Source of the DNA: CAZSAT01 sp964604675
GTDB taxonomy: Bacteria > Myxococcota_A > UBA796 > CAJQPC01
Direction: 5' to 3'
Length of the DNA: 13,720 nucleotides
NCBI GenBank assembly: GCA_964604675.1
Contig: CAZSAT010000165.1
Location: 1 to 13,720, forward strand
The notes under the pieces are model-generated. The model had not been told where the DNA came from, ran no database searches, and saw only the letters and a program-made list of their open reading frames with translations. The position numbers and the translations under genes were made by a program. Below, one piece after another: positions 1 to 8,286 of the stretch (positions are counted from its first letter, which is position 1; each line of letters opens with the position of its first letter).

Positions 1-852
<852 letters not shown>

Positions 853-857
853 CGAGG

Positions 858-868
858 GGGTGTAAGGT
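858..868 (+). promoter_or_regulatory. Candidate -10 element upstream of the symporter gene
   Basis: The string GGGTGTAAGGT lies between the cytochrome stop and the symporter start. TAAGGT at 863-868 resembles a -10 hexamer (TAnnnT). A transcript starting about 7 bases later would begin near 875, just before the ribosome binding site GGAGAAG at 880-886 and the ATG at 894. No convincing -35 box is seen. The same ten bases recur at 2751-2760 before the next gene block, which is the main reason to list the site. It could equally be chance in a short intergenic stretch. Confidence 0.35.
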
Positions 869-893
869 CGCTTCAACCTGGAGAAGCGTCCTG

Positions 894-2741
894 ATGAGCA
901 CGCCCAACCTCGCCCCCGTCGACATCGCGATCGTGGTCGGCTTCCTGGTGCTGGTGACCGTGATCGGCTTCGCGATGTCGAAGGCGGCCTCGGAGAGCGC
1001 CGACGACTACTTCCTGGGCGGGAACAAGATCCCCTGGTGGGTGCTGGGCATCTCCACGGCCACGTCGAACTTCGACATGGCCGGGACGATGATCATCGTC
1101 GCGGTGGTCTCGTCGCTCGGGTACAAGGGCTTCCTCGTCGAGATCCGCGGCGGGGTGGGCCTCACCCTGGCCTTCCTGCTGGTGTTCCTGGGCAAGTGGC
1201 TGCGCAGGAGCCGCGTGATGACCTCGGCGGAGTGGATGAAGCTGCGCTTCGGCACCGACCGGCCGGGTCGGGCCGCGCACATCACCTCGGCGGCGGCCAA
1301 CCTCATCCTGTCGCTCGGCATGATCATCTACTTCTGCAAGGGCGCCGGGAAGTTCCTCACCACCTTCATCCCGCTCTCCGAGTTCTGGTGCACGGCGGGC
1401 ATGGTGGCCATCGGGCTCGCGTACACGCTGCTCTCGGGGCTCTACGGCGTGGTCTTCACAGACGTCGTGCAGATGATCCTGTTGACCTTCACGGCGCTCT
1501 TCGTGACCGTGCATGCCTGGACGGTGGCACCGAACATCACCTTCCCCGAGGGCTTCCTCACCCTCGATCTCGAGAGCCCGGGGCAGCTCGGGGCCGGCCT
1601 GCTGGCCCAGGACCCCGGCCAGTGGGAGCCGATCCTCGGCCTGTTCGGCCTGTGCGTGATGCTGTGGTTCTTCCGAACCGCCCTCGAGGGCATGGGAGGT
1701 GTGGGGGGCTACACCGACCAGCGCTTCTTCGCCGCGCGGAGCGAGCGCGAAGCCAGCCTGCTCACGCTGGAGAGCATCGTGCTCTCGGTCTTCCGCTGGA
1801 CGATGGTCGCGGGGCTCGTGGTGCTGGGGCTGCAGCTCGTGCAGTCGGGCTCGGCTTCGGGCCAGATCATCGCCGCGGACCCGGAGCAGGTGCTCCCCAT
1901 CGTGCTCGCCGAGCTCTTGCCGGCCGGCATCAAGGGCCTGGTGCTCGCCGGCCTGATCGCCGCCGCGATGAGCACCTTCGACAGCACGCTCAACGCGGGT
2001 GCCAGCTACCTCGTGAAGGACATCTACCAGGACTACATCAAGCCCACGGCCACCAACGACGACCTGGTCCGAGCCTCCCGAATCGCCACCGTCGCGCTGT
2101 GCGTGGCCGGTGTGGGGCTCGCGGCGATGGTGAAGAACATCAACAGCATCTGGGGCCTGCTCACCATGGGAATCGGGGCCGGCATGTTCGTGCCCAGCTT
2201 CCTGCGCTGGTACTGGCCTCGCTTCAACGGGTACGGCTTCGCGGCGGGCACGGGGGGTGGCCTGTTGGCGGCGCTGGTGTTCAACGCGGGCATCAACCTG
2301 CCGCTCTACTACAGCTTCCCCGCCGTGGTCGCCTCGGCCTTCGTGGCCTCGGTGGTGGCCACCTACGTGACCGCGCCCACCGCCGACGCGCAGCTGGTGC
2401 GCTTCTACATGCAGATCAACCCGTGGGGCTTCTGGCGCCGGTACGCCTCGCTGGCGGAGGACCAGGGCCTGATGTCCCGCGAGGCCCGGCGCGAACGCCT
2501 GGTGGAGCGGGTGAACGACGTGGTGGCGCTGTGTTTCGCGCTGCCCTTCCAGTTCAGCATGCTGTTGGCTGGCATGGCCTTCGTGTTCCACGACTGGAAG
2601 AAGTTCAGCTTCTTCACAGCGGTGGCGCTGATCTCCGCTGTCGGGCTCTACTTCTTCTGGTGGCGCAACCTGAAGAGCGAGGCGGAGTGCGCTCGGGAGG
2701 ACGAGCTGTACGGCAAGCGGTCCGCCGCCGCAGGCCACTGA
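894..2741 (+). CDS. Sodium:solute symporter (SSS/SLC5 family)
   Basis: An integral inner-membrane protein of 615 residues with about 13 hydrophobic segments, expected to import a small solute with Na+. Family features include the N-terminal DYFLGGNKIPWW stretch after the first membrane helix, the FTDVVQMILL helix, and the segment AGLIAAAMSTFDSTLNAG. Ser360 and Thr361 fall where this family places its second sodium site. A longer loop near residues 210-250 and two extra C-terminal helices after a charged region (about residues 510-605) make it larger than PutP-type members (about 500 residues) and closer to sugar or inositol-type transporters; the substrate cannot be named. The ATG at 894 is preceded by GGAGAAG at 880-886. 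The gene follows the cytochrome by 41 bases and may have its own promoter. Nothing in the next genes reveals the solute. Confidence 0.93.
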   Translation: MSTPNLAPVDIAIVVGFLVLVTVIGFAMSKAASESADDYFLGGNKIPWWVLGISTATSNFDMAGTMIIVAVVSSLGYKGFLVEIRGGVGLTLAFLLVFLGKWLRRSRVMTSAEWMKLRFGTDRPGRAAHITSAAANLILSLGMIIYFCKGAGKFLTTFIPLSEFWCTAGMVAIGLAYTLLSGLYGVVFTDVVQMILLTFTALFVTVHAWTVAPNITFPEGFLTLDLESPGQLGAGLLAQDPGQWEPILGLFGLCVMLWFFRTALEGMGGVGGYTDQRFFAARSEREASLLTLESIVLSVFRWTMVAGLVVLGLQLVQSGSASGQIIAADPEQVLPIVLAELLPAGIKGLVLAGLIAAAMSTFDSTLNAGASYLVKDIYQDYIKPTATNDDLVRASRIATVALCVAGVGLAAMVKNINSIWGLLTMGIGAGMFVPSFLRWYWPRFNGYGFAAGTGGGLLAALVFNAGINLPLYYSFPAVVASAFVASVVATYVTAPTADAQLVRFYMQINPWGFWRRYASLAEDQGLMSREARRERLVERVNDVVALCFALPFQFSMLLAGMAFVFHDWKKFSFFTAVALISAVGLYFFWWRNLKSEAECAREDELYGKRSAAAGH

Positions 2742-2750
2742 GCTCGACCC

Positions 2751-2760
2751 GGGTGTAAGG
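2751..2760 (+). promoter_or_regulatory. Second GGGTGTAAGG motif, candidate promoter element
   Basis: An exact repeat of the ten bases at 858-867, located ten bases after the symporter stop and upstream of the 2807 gene. If TAAGGA (2756-2761) acts as a -10 box, the transcript would start near 2768, a few bases before the hairpin at 2773-2802. No -35 box is evident. Low confidence. Confidence 0.33.
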
Positions 2761-2772
2761 ACCCGCGGCCCC

Positions 2773-2802
2773 CCTCCGTCCCGTCGCCGAACCGGACGGA
2801 GG
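2773..2802 (+). promoter_or_regulatory. Leader hairpin that buries the Shine-Dalgarno sequence
   Basis: CCTCCGTCC (2773-2781) and GGACGGAGG (2794-2802) form a perfect 9-bp stem with a 12-base loop. The right arm ends in GGAGG, the ribosome binding site of the ATG at 2807, so the left-arm CCTCC would mask it in the mRNA. This suggests translational control of the 2807-5612 gene group. There is no T-run after the stem, so it does not look like an ordinary intrinsic terminator of the symporter gene, although it might still slow transcription. The pairing is directly visible; the regulatory role is inferred. Confidence 0.6.
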
Positions 2803-2806
2803 TGCC

Positions 2807-3640
2807 ATGTTTCCGCGACGCCGACGAGGCACGAGCTTGCCCGGACTGAGCCTCTCGGTCCTGATCCTGGCGCTCACGATGAACGCCCACGCCCACGAGG
2901 CTGCCCAGCTCTCCCGCGTGAGCTTCGAGGCGCCCGCTGCGCTCGAGTCGAACGACACCGAGCAGGTGGGACGGGCGATCCTGGCTCTGGTCGAGCGCGG
3001 TGGGGCCGAGGCCGACGCGGCCCTGGAGGCCCTTCACGACGACGGGGATCGGTCTCTGCTGGTGAAGACCTGGGCCGCCGCAGGGCGGGTGCAGATCGCC
3101 GACCTCGGGGACGACCTCGCGCTCCGCGAGGTCCTCGCGCTGGTCGGAAGGTTTCCGGCGACGGCCCGCACGCTCGAGCTCAGGGTCACGACCGGTGAGC
3201 TCGACGCCCAGACCGCGCTCAGCCTGAGCCAGAACCGCCAGCTCGCGGCGTCGCTCGGCAGCGCCATCGTGGCGTTGGGCCCGGCGGCCCTGGTCGCCGA
3301 GATGGTGCACGGACCCGAGAAGAACCGGCGCCAGGCCGCTGCGTACCTCGCCACCGTCGGGCAGGCCGACGCCGCTGGCGTGGCCGCGTCGCTTGCGCGC
3401 GAGCTCCGCTACGACGGCGGGCGCTACGCCCCATGGAAGGGTGGCAGCCTGTACCTCCCGCGCCTGAGCTGGACGCAGCCACAGGCCCGAGCGGTGGTGC
3501 ACGAGCTGTCCCGGTGGCGGGCTGCGCTGCCCCACGACCGCAAGGTGGTCGACCAGATCGACAACAACTTCCGCAGCGTGGGCCTGCTCCGGGCCGCTGG
3601 CTACGACTTCGGCCAGGCCGTGGCGTCGGGGGCCCTGTGA
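2807..3640 (+). CDS. Exported alpha-helical repeat-like protein, unknown function
   Basis: A 277-residue protein that I do not recognise as a named family. It starts with a classical signal peptide: a basic n-region (MFPRRRRG), a hydrophobic core (LSLSVLILALTM) and a probable cut after AHA near residue 29. The rest is rich in Ala, Leu and Glu and reads as successive amphipathic helices, for example ILALVERGGAEADAALEALH and AAYLATVGQADAAGVAASLA, somewhat like HEAT or TPR-like helical repeats but without a clear repeat consensus. No enzymatic motif is visible. The ATG at 2807 has a strong GGAGG four bases upstream, inside the leader hairpin. The stop codon overlaps the next start (GTGA, 3637-3640), so the two are probably translationally coupled. 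It is likely a periplasmic or outer-surface partner of the following two proteins. Confidence 0.8.
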   Translation: MFPRRRRGTSLPGLSLSVLILALTMNAHAHEAAQLSRVSFEAPAALESNDTEQVGRAILALVERGGAEADAALEALHDDGDRSLLVKTWAAAGRVQIADLGDDLALREVLALVGRFPATARTLELRVTTGELDAQTALSLSQNRQLAASLGSAIVALGPAALVAEMVHGPEKNRRQAAAYLATVGQADAAGVAASLARELRYDGGRYAPWKGGSLYLPRLSWTQPQARAVVHELSRWRAALPHDRKVVDQIDNNFRSVGLLRAAGYDFGQAVASGAL

Positions 3641-4071
3641 TCCTGCTTGCCGAAGCCGCGCTGGCGGGCGCTTGTTCGGGCACCTGCGCGCTGTCCGGGG
3701 CTGGCGAGGAGCTGCTCCCAGCCGAAGAGGTGGCGTCGCTGCTCGAGGCCTGGACGGCACCGCTGGGCGCGTCGGATCTCGCACTGGAGACCCTGCTGTA
3801 CCACGCGGGTGCCGTGCACCCCGCTGCGTTGAACGATCTCGATCCGGCGCGTCGGGCCTGGCTCCAGTCCGAGCTGGACCGCACCCGCGTGACCGTCGAG
3901 ATGAGCCTGGTCGACGATCACGGGGTGGTGCGCGGAACGCTCTCGAGCCCACCGTTCTCGCTTCGGGAGAAGCAGCACCTCGAGCTGGAGGGCACCGGCT
4001 CGCTCGCCGGCGTGGAGGCGGGGGGGCGCGTGTACCGGGTGGGCCTGGACCACTTGTGGAGTCGCTGGTGA
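3637..4071 (+). CDS. Small exported hypothetical protein, ended early by an in-frame TGA
   Basis: Starts at GTG 3637, overlapping the previous stop by four bases, and reads 144 codons to TGA at 4069-4071. The N-terminus MILLAEAALAGACSG is short and hydrophobic, like a minimal signal sequence; Cys13 and Cys17 lie just behind it. A helical middle (about residues 25-75) is followed by a beta-rich region (TRVTVEMSLVDDHGVVRGTL...). An in-frame extension upstream of 3637 exists but lies inside the preceding gene and is not supported. The same frame continues after the TGA for another 53 codons and stops exactly in an ATGA overlap with the next gene. The original protein was therefore probably 198 residues, and this is either a nonsense-mutated copy, a read-through gene or a sequence error. 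Family unknown. Confidence 0.65.
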   Translation: MILLAEAALAGACSGTCALSGAGEELLPAEEVASLLEAWTAPLGASDLALETLLYHAGAVHPAALNDLDPARRAWLQSELDRTRVTVEMSLVDDHGVVRGTLSSPPFSLREKQHLELEGTGSLAGVEAGGRVYRVGLDHLWSRW

Positions 4072-4233
4072 CTGGAGGGCGTGCACTTCGCGGCGGGTCC
4101 GTGGTTCGAGGTGATGGAGAGCGGTGCCGAGCCCATCGCGCTGGGTCGGGTGTGGCTCAGCGACGGTGACGCGAGCGGCGGCGCGACGTTGATGTACCAG
4201 GTGACCCTGGCGGGTCCCGAGGAGGAAGCATGA
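4072..4233 (+). pseudogene. In-frame continuation of the 3637 gene beyond the TGA
   Basis: Frame 3637 resumes directly after the TGA and runs 53 sense codons to TGA 4231-4233. It encodes LEGVHFAAGPWFEVMESG, then a further beta-strand-like stretch ending MYQVTLAGPEEEA. Of these 53 codons, 46 end in G or C, matching the neighbouring genes, and the content continues the beta-rich domain of the upstream part. The stop overlaps the next start by four bases, the same arrangement as at the 5' end of this gene. No independent start with a well-spaced ribosome binding site is seen: GTG 4081 has GGAGGG only one base away, and ATG 4114 has only a weak, too-close purine run. I read it as the C-terminal quarter of one interrupted gene. 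Confidence 0.6.
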
Positions 4234-5612
4234 TCCTGGCCCTGACGCTGTTGGCCCTGGCGGATCCCTGCGGCATGGTGCCGCCCATCCACGTCGACGA
4301 CGACGGCCGGCAGGCCATCGAGCGCACCGACGACCAGCGCACCTACGTGTTCTTCAAGGACGGCATCGAGACGATGGCGCTGCGCCCCGGCTTCGTGGGC
4401 AAGGTCGACCAGTTCGGCATGCTCATCCCGTTCCCGAGCGCCCCCGAGCTGCGCAAGATCGACGACGATCTCTTCGCCCAGATCGAGGCGGCGGTGGACC
4501 CGCCGGAGGTGGAGGTCACCCTGCGCGACCCGCAGCCCGAGCGGCGGAGCCGGATGGACTTCGACCTGGCCGAAGCGCCGATGGCCATGGCGGAGGGCAT
4601 GAGCGGCCGCGTCAGTGCGCTCGGGTACCACGACCTGGCGCCCGACGCGGTCCGCGTGGTGCGCGAGGAGGCCGTGGGCATGTACCAGGCCGCCGTGCTC
4701 GAGGCGGGCTCCGCGCAGGCCATGCAGCGCTGGATGGACGAGAACGGCTACCGCTACCCGAGCGGCATGGAGCTCACGGTCGACGACTACCTGTCGATGC
4801 GCTGGTGCTTCGTGGCGATCAAGGCCAACATCGGCACGGCCGCGGGCCTCGATCCGCGTCCGGGCATGCGGGCGACGCAAGGGGGGCTCCCGACCGGCAG
4901 CCAGTTCGACGGCCACGTCCAGGGCATGGCCTTCCGCTTCGAGATCGACGAGCCGGTCGTGCCGATGCGCCTGAGCGTGTTCAACGGCGGGGAGCCGAAC
5001 AACGTGGTCTACGTGCTGGCCGACGTCCCAGTCCGCTTCGCTCGGGTGCCACGCGACACGGTCGTTCGGCAGGTTGACGGCCGCGAGGTCCACGCGAACC
5101 TCACGAAGCCCCTGCCGGTGCACTTCCGCAACGGGAAGCAGCAGGAGCTTCGCGAGGCCGACCTGGCGCGCCTCGACAGCGCGCGGGATCCAGAGCCCTA
5201 CAACGGCAAGGCCGCGGACCTGTTCGCGTCGGACCTGCTCGCCGCCCGGTCCGGTCAGCTCTCCTTGGCGCTGGAGCGCGAGGAGAAGGCCCTCGTGAAC
5301 ATCTCGGAGGAGCTGGGGCTGCGAGGGGAGCTGATCGACGGGTACGTGGCCGACGCGATGGACGAGCAGCGGGGCTGGGCGAGCCGCGCCGCCCTCGCCG
5401 ATCTGGAGGACATGACGCTCACGGTCATCGACGGTCAGCTGGACCCGGAGCTGTTGGCGACCACCAACCTCACCTTCTACCGGTACACCATGCCGTGGGA
5501 CGAGAACCAGCGACGGGACGACAGCCTGCGCCGCTCCGGCGAGCACCTGGTGTTCACGCGGGTCGCTTCGGTGATGCCCGACATCGTCGTGCCGAGCTGG
5601 GACTGGCGCTGA
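4230..5612 (+). CDS. DUF2330 family exported protein
   Basis: A 460-residue protein with a very short hydrophobic N-terminus (MILALTLLALADPCG) that resembles a minimal signal sequence. DUF2330 features are visible: the early Cys-Gly, the strand TYVFFKDGIETMALRPGF, the FGMLIPFPSAPEL segment near residues 69-81, and the helix-loop AMQRWMDENGYRYPSG followed by DDYLSMRWCFVAIKANI near residues 170-205. That last stretch corresponds to the family's NGY-x-P ... Y-x-x-x-x-x-x-FVA-x-K pattern as I remember it. The family's biochemical role is unknown; members are exported or membrane-associated. This protein seems to lack the C-terminal membrane helix some relatives carry. The ATG at 4230 overlaps the upstream stop (ATGA), with GAGGAGG at 4219-4225 as ribosome binding site. 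It ends three bases before the stop of the convergent cyclase gene. Confidence 0.78.
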   Translation: MILALTLLALADPCGMVPPIHVDDDGRQAIERTDDQRTYVFFKDGIETMALRPGFVGKVDQFGMLIPFPSAPELRKIDDDLFAQIEAAVDPPEVEVTLRDPQPERRSRMDFDLAEAPMAMAEGMSGRVSALGYHDLAPDAVRVVREEAVGMYQAAVLEAGSAQAMQRWMDENGYRYPSGMELTVDDYLSMRWCFVAIKANIGTAAGLDPRPGMRATQGGLPTGSQFDGHVQGMAFRFEIDEPVVPMRLSVFNGGEPNNVVYVLADVPVRFARVPRDTVVRQVDGREVHANLTKPLPVHFRNGKQQELREADLARLDSARDPEPYNGKAADLFASDLLAARSGQLSLALEREEKALVNISEELGLRGELIDGYVADAMDEQRGWASRAALADLEDMTLTVIDGQLDPELLATTNLTFYRYTMPWDENQRRDDSLRRSGEHLVFTRVASVMPDIVVPSWDWR

Positions 5613-5615
5613 GGA

Positions 5616-6587
<972 letters not shown>

Positions 6588-6593
6588 GGTGCG

Positions 6594-6598
6594 CTCCT
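6594..6598 (-). promoter_or_regulatory. Ribosome binding site deciding the TTG start of the cyclase
   Basis: On the minus strand AGGAG is followed by a six-base spacer (CGCACC) and TTG at 6587-6585. The spacing is ideal, and no ATG or GTG start lies before the receiver-like domain, so TTG is the best start. Confidence 0.7.
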
Positions 6599-6611
6599 GA
6601 ACCCTCGCTCT

Positions 6612-6631
6612 GCTGGCCCTTCGGGTCCAGC
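6612..6631 (-). terminator. Hairpin between tetR and the cyclase gene
   Basis: An imperfect inverted repeat, GCTGGCCC / GGTCCAGC around TTCG on the plus strand, pairs over seven of eight positions (one mismatch). On the minus strand, the coding direction here, the loop reads CGAA and no T-run follows, so it is at best a weak or partial terminator or an mRNA-processing structure between the two genes. On the plus strand it would form the very stable C(UUCG)G tetraloop. Function is uncertain. Confidence 0.35.
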
Positions 6632-6641
6632 GAAAACGAAC

Positions 6642-7196
6642 TCAGCGCAACCGAACCAGCGCCGCGAGGTGCGCGGACAGGTCGGGTTCCGCGTGGAGGA
6701 GCCGCTGTGCGAGCAGGCCGAGGAGCAGGCTGAGCGCCAGATCGCCGCCGGTGGGGCCGAGCGCTTCCGTGAGCGCGGTGCGGTAGCCGTCCAGCACGCG
6801 GGCGAGGATGGCGGTGTCGGGCTCGTGACGGGCATAGTCGAGCGCGATCGACAGGGTGTCGGCGAGCCGCGCTTGCTGCAGGGTGACGAAGCTGGCCAGC
6901 TGGAAGAGCTTGGCGTTGGCGTCTCTCGCGGTGTCGAAGCCGGCGGTGGCTTCGGCCACGTCGAGCCGGGCGCGGTGGTCGACGAGCGCCTCGAAGAGCG
7001 CTTCCTTGCCCTGGAAGTAGTGGTAGAGCGTGCCCGTGCTGAAGCCCAGGGACTGTGCGAGCTGCCGCATCGACACCGAGCCGTAGCCGCGCTCGGCGAA
7101 CACGCCGAAGGCGCCGTCGAGGATGTCGCGGCGCCTGGCTTCGTGGTCGACGACCTTAGGCAGCCTGCACCTCCGCGAGCCGCGCCGCTTCCGCAT
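6642..7196 (-). CDS. TetR/AcrR family transcriptional regulator
   Basis: A cytoplasmic DNA-binding repressor-type protein. Numbered from ATG 7196, a first helix RRRDILDGAFGVFAERGYG is followed by the helix-turn-helix VSMRQLAQSLGFSTGTLYHY (residues 41-60) and FQGKEALFEALV, the canonical TetR N-terminal domain. The C-terminal ligand and dimer domain (about residues 75-180) is helical and unassignable to a ligand. The start is uncertain. ATG 7196 gives 184 residues, overlaps alkB by 41 bases and has no ribosome binding site. A CTG at 7163-7161 has GGAGG six bases upstream and yields MPKVVDHEARRRDIL, a very typical TetR N-terminus (173 residues) that overlaps alkB by only 8 bases. I prefer the CTG biologically but keep the conventional ATG as the outer limit. 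It probably represses alkB and its own operon. Confidence 0.9.
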   Translation of the reverse strand: MRKRRGSRRCRLPKVVDHEARRRDILDGAFGVFAERGYGSVSMRQLAQSLGFSTGTLYHYFQGKEALFEALVDHRARLDVAEATAGFDTARDANAKLFQLASFVTLQQARLADTLSIALDYARHEPDTAILARVLDGYRTALTEALGPTGGDLALSLLLGLLAQRLLHAEPDLSAHLAALVRLR

Positions 7197-8175
7197 CGAG
7201 GTGCGGATGCATGACCGCGTGGAAGAGCGGCGGGACGAGGGCGAGCACGATCATGCCTGGGTAGCCCGTGGGCAGCTGCGGGGACGCGTCGAAGTAACGC
7301 AACACCTGGTAGTGGCGACCCGGGTAGGCGTGGTGGTCGCTGTGCCGCGTGAGGTCGAAGAGCAGGACGCGGCCGAGGGGGTGGTTGGCGTTCCAGCTGT
7401 GGCAGGGGCGGGTGCGCTCGTAGCGACCGTTCCCGAGCGCCTCGCGCTGCAGCCCGTAGTGCTCCACGTAGTTGACGGTCTCCAGCAGCAGGATGCCGAC
7501 CAGTCCTGCCGCCATCCAGGCCGCCGCTGCCGCCGGGCCGAGGGTCAGCGCCACCAGACCGAGCGCCGCGAGGGTGGCACCCCAGACGCGCAGGACGTAG
7601 CGCCTGTCCAGGCTCCAGGCGCTCCTCAGTCCGCCCACGATCGAGCGGAACCAGAAGGCGTACAGCACCTCGCCGCGCCCGGCCGACGCCGGATCCTCGG
7701 GGGTGGCCACGCGCCGGTGGTGGCCGCGGTTGTGCTCCAGCAGGAAGTGCGGGTACATCGAGCTCGCCATGAGGAACTGCGCGGACCAGCGCGCGGCGCG
7801 GCGGGTGCGGTGCCCGAGCTCGTGGCCCACGTTCAGGCCGTAGGCGCCGCAGGTGAGGCCCACCGAGAAGGTGGCCCCCGCCAGCTCCCAGCCGGCGAAC
7901 GCCCCGTGACCGACCTGCCAGATCAGGAGGCCGACCGCGGCCGCCTGCACGGGCACGATGCCGAACACCATGGCGTCGAAGATGCGCTGCTGCTTCCGGG
8001 TGCGCTCGGCTTCGCCGCTGGCGTTGCGCTTCGAGCCCTTCGCGAACAGCTCGACGCTGGGCACGAACACGAAGATGAACGCGGGCACGAGCCAGACCCA
8101 GGCGCCGCCGACGGCGACAGCGCCGATGGCCGCCAGGCCTGGGAGGTAGGCGACGGTGTAGGCGAGGGGATGCAT
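7156..8175 (-). CDS. alkB: Alkane 1-monooxygenase (AlkB-like, membrane di-iron)
   Basis: An inner-membrane non-haem di-iron enzyme of 339 residues that hydroxylates the terminal carbon of alkyl chains using O2 and electrons from a rubredoxin-type donor. All histidine motifs of the AlkB family are present in order: HELGHR at 118-123, EHNRGHHRRVATPEDPASA from 147, NYVEHYGL at 235-242, and LTRHSDHHAYPGRHYQ from 275, followed by PQLPTGYPGM. Several hydrophobic segments (about 12-40, 66-86, 98-112, 195-212, 217-232) fit the six-helix membrane fold. It is a little shorter than Pseudomonas AlkB (about 400 residues). The start is ATG 8175, with GGAGG four bases upstream; an in-frame ATG at 8214 would begin inside the promoter and is rejected. 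tetR overlaps its 3' end. No rubredoxin gene or fused rubredoxin domain is visible here. Real substrates could be alkanes or other alkyl compounds. Confidence 0.93.
   Translation of the reverse strand: MHPLAYTVAYLPGLAAIGAVAVGGAWVWLVPAFIFVFVPSVELFAKGSKRNASGEAERTRKQQRIFDAMVFGIVPVQAAAVGLLIWQVGHGAFAGWELAGATFSVGLTCGAYGLNVGHELGHRTRRAARWSAQFLMASSMYPHFLLEHNRGHHRRVATPEDPASAGRGEVLYAFWFRSIVGGLRSAWSLDRRYVLRVWGATLAALGLVALTLGPAAAAAWMAAGLVGILLLETVNYVEHYGLQREALGNGRYERTRPCHSWNANHPLGRVLLFDLTRHSDHHAYPGRHYQVLRYFDASPQLPTGYPGMIVLALVPPLFHAVMHPHLDAEAARLAEVQAA
7161..7174 (-). promoter_or_regulatory. Ribosome binding site and probable CTG start of tetR
   Basis: Minus strand reads GGAGG (7174-7170), a six-base spacer, then CTG (7163-7161) in the TetR frame. 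It lies within the last codons of alkB, whose TAA is at 7158-7156. The Shine-Dalgarno match and spacing are as good as any in the window, whereas the upstream ATG 7196 has none. Confidence 0.5.
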
Positions 8176-8195
8176 TGGACCTCCGATGGATATCG

Positions 8196-8233
8196 AACGA
8201 TCGTTATAAAACATGGTCCGAGGGAGAACGCAA
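8196..8233 (-). promoter_or_regulatory. alkB promoter with overlapping palindromic operator
   Basis: AACGATCGTT at 8196-8205 is a perfect 10-bp palindrome in the alkB/yceI divergent region, the sort of site a TetR dimer binds. On the minus strand it overlaps a good -10 hexamer TATAAC (8208-8203), with a weak -35 candidate TTGCGT (8233-8228) 19 bases upstream. Transcription would start near 8196, leaving a leader of about 20 bases that carries the GGAGG of alkB. A bound repressor would cover the -10 and start site. Because the region is shared, the same site could also affect yceI, though I see no clear promoter for yceI. Confidence 0.55.
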
Positions 8234-8286
8234 CCCCCAATCGGTTGCCGGCCGCTTTCAGCCTCGTTTGATCGCTTGGGCCGGAT

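Noticed and set aside
873..2738. Long minus-strand open frame of about 620 codons opposite the symporter
   Set aside because: Its translation is low-complexity His, Arg, Glu and Gly rich with no membrane or domain pattern; it is the antisense shadow of a GC-rich gene whose plus-strand product is clearly a transporter.
2773..2802. Hairpin as a plain intrinsic terminator of the symporter gene
   Set aside because: No T-run follows, and the right arm is the ribosome binding site of the next gene, so a translational role is more likely.
3433..3636. Upstream in-frame extension of the 3637 gene to ATG 3433
   Set aside because: It lies wholly inside the preceding exported-protein gene, has an Arg/Pro/Gly-rich shadow composition, and GTG 3637 gives a neat 4-base overlap with a hydrophobic N-terminus.
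4069..4120. Selenocysteine insertion at the TGA
   Set aside because: I could not find a convincing stem-loop directly after the TGA, and the context (Ser-Arg-Trp before, Leu-Glu-Gly after) matches no selenoprotein motif I know; kept only as a remote option within the UGA finding.
8176..8214. Longer alkB start at ATG 8214
   Set aside because: It would place translation upstream of the likely transcription start and through the operator palindrome; ATG 8175 has GGAGG at good distance.
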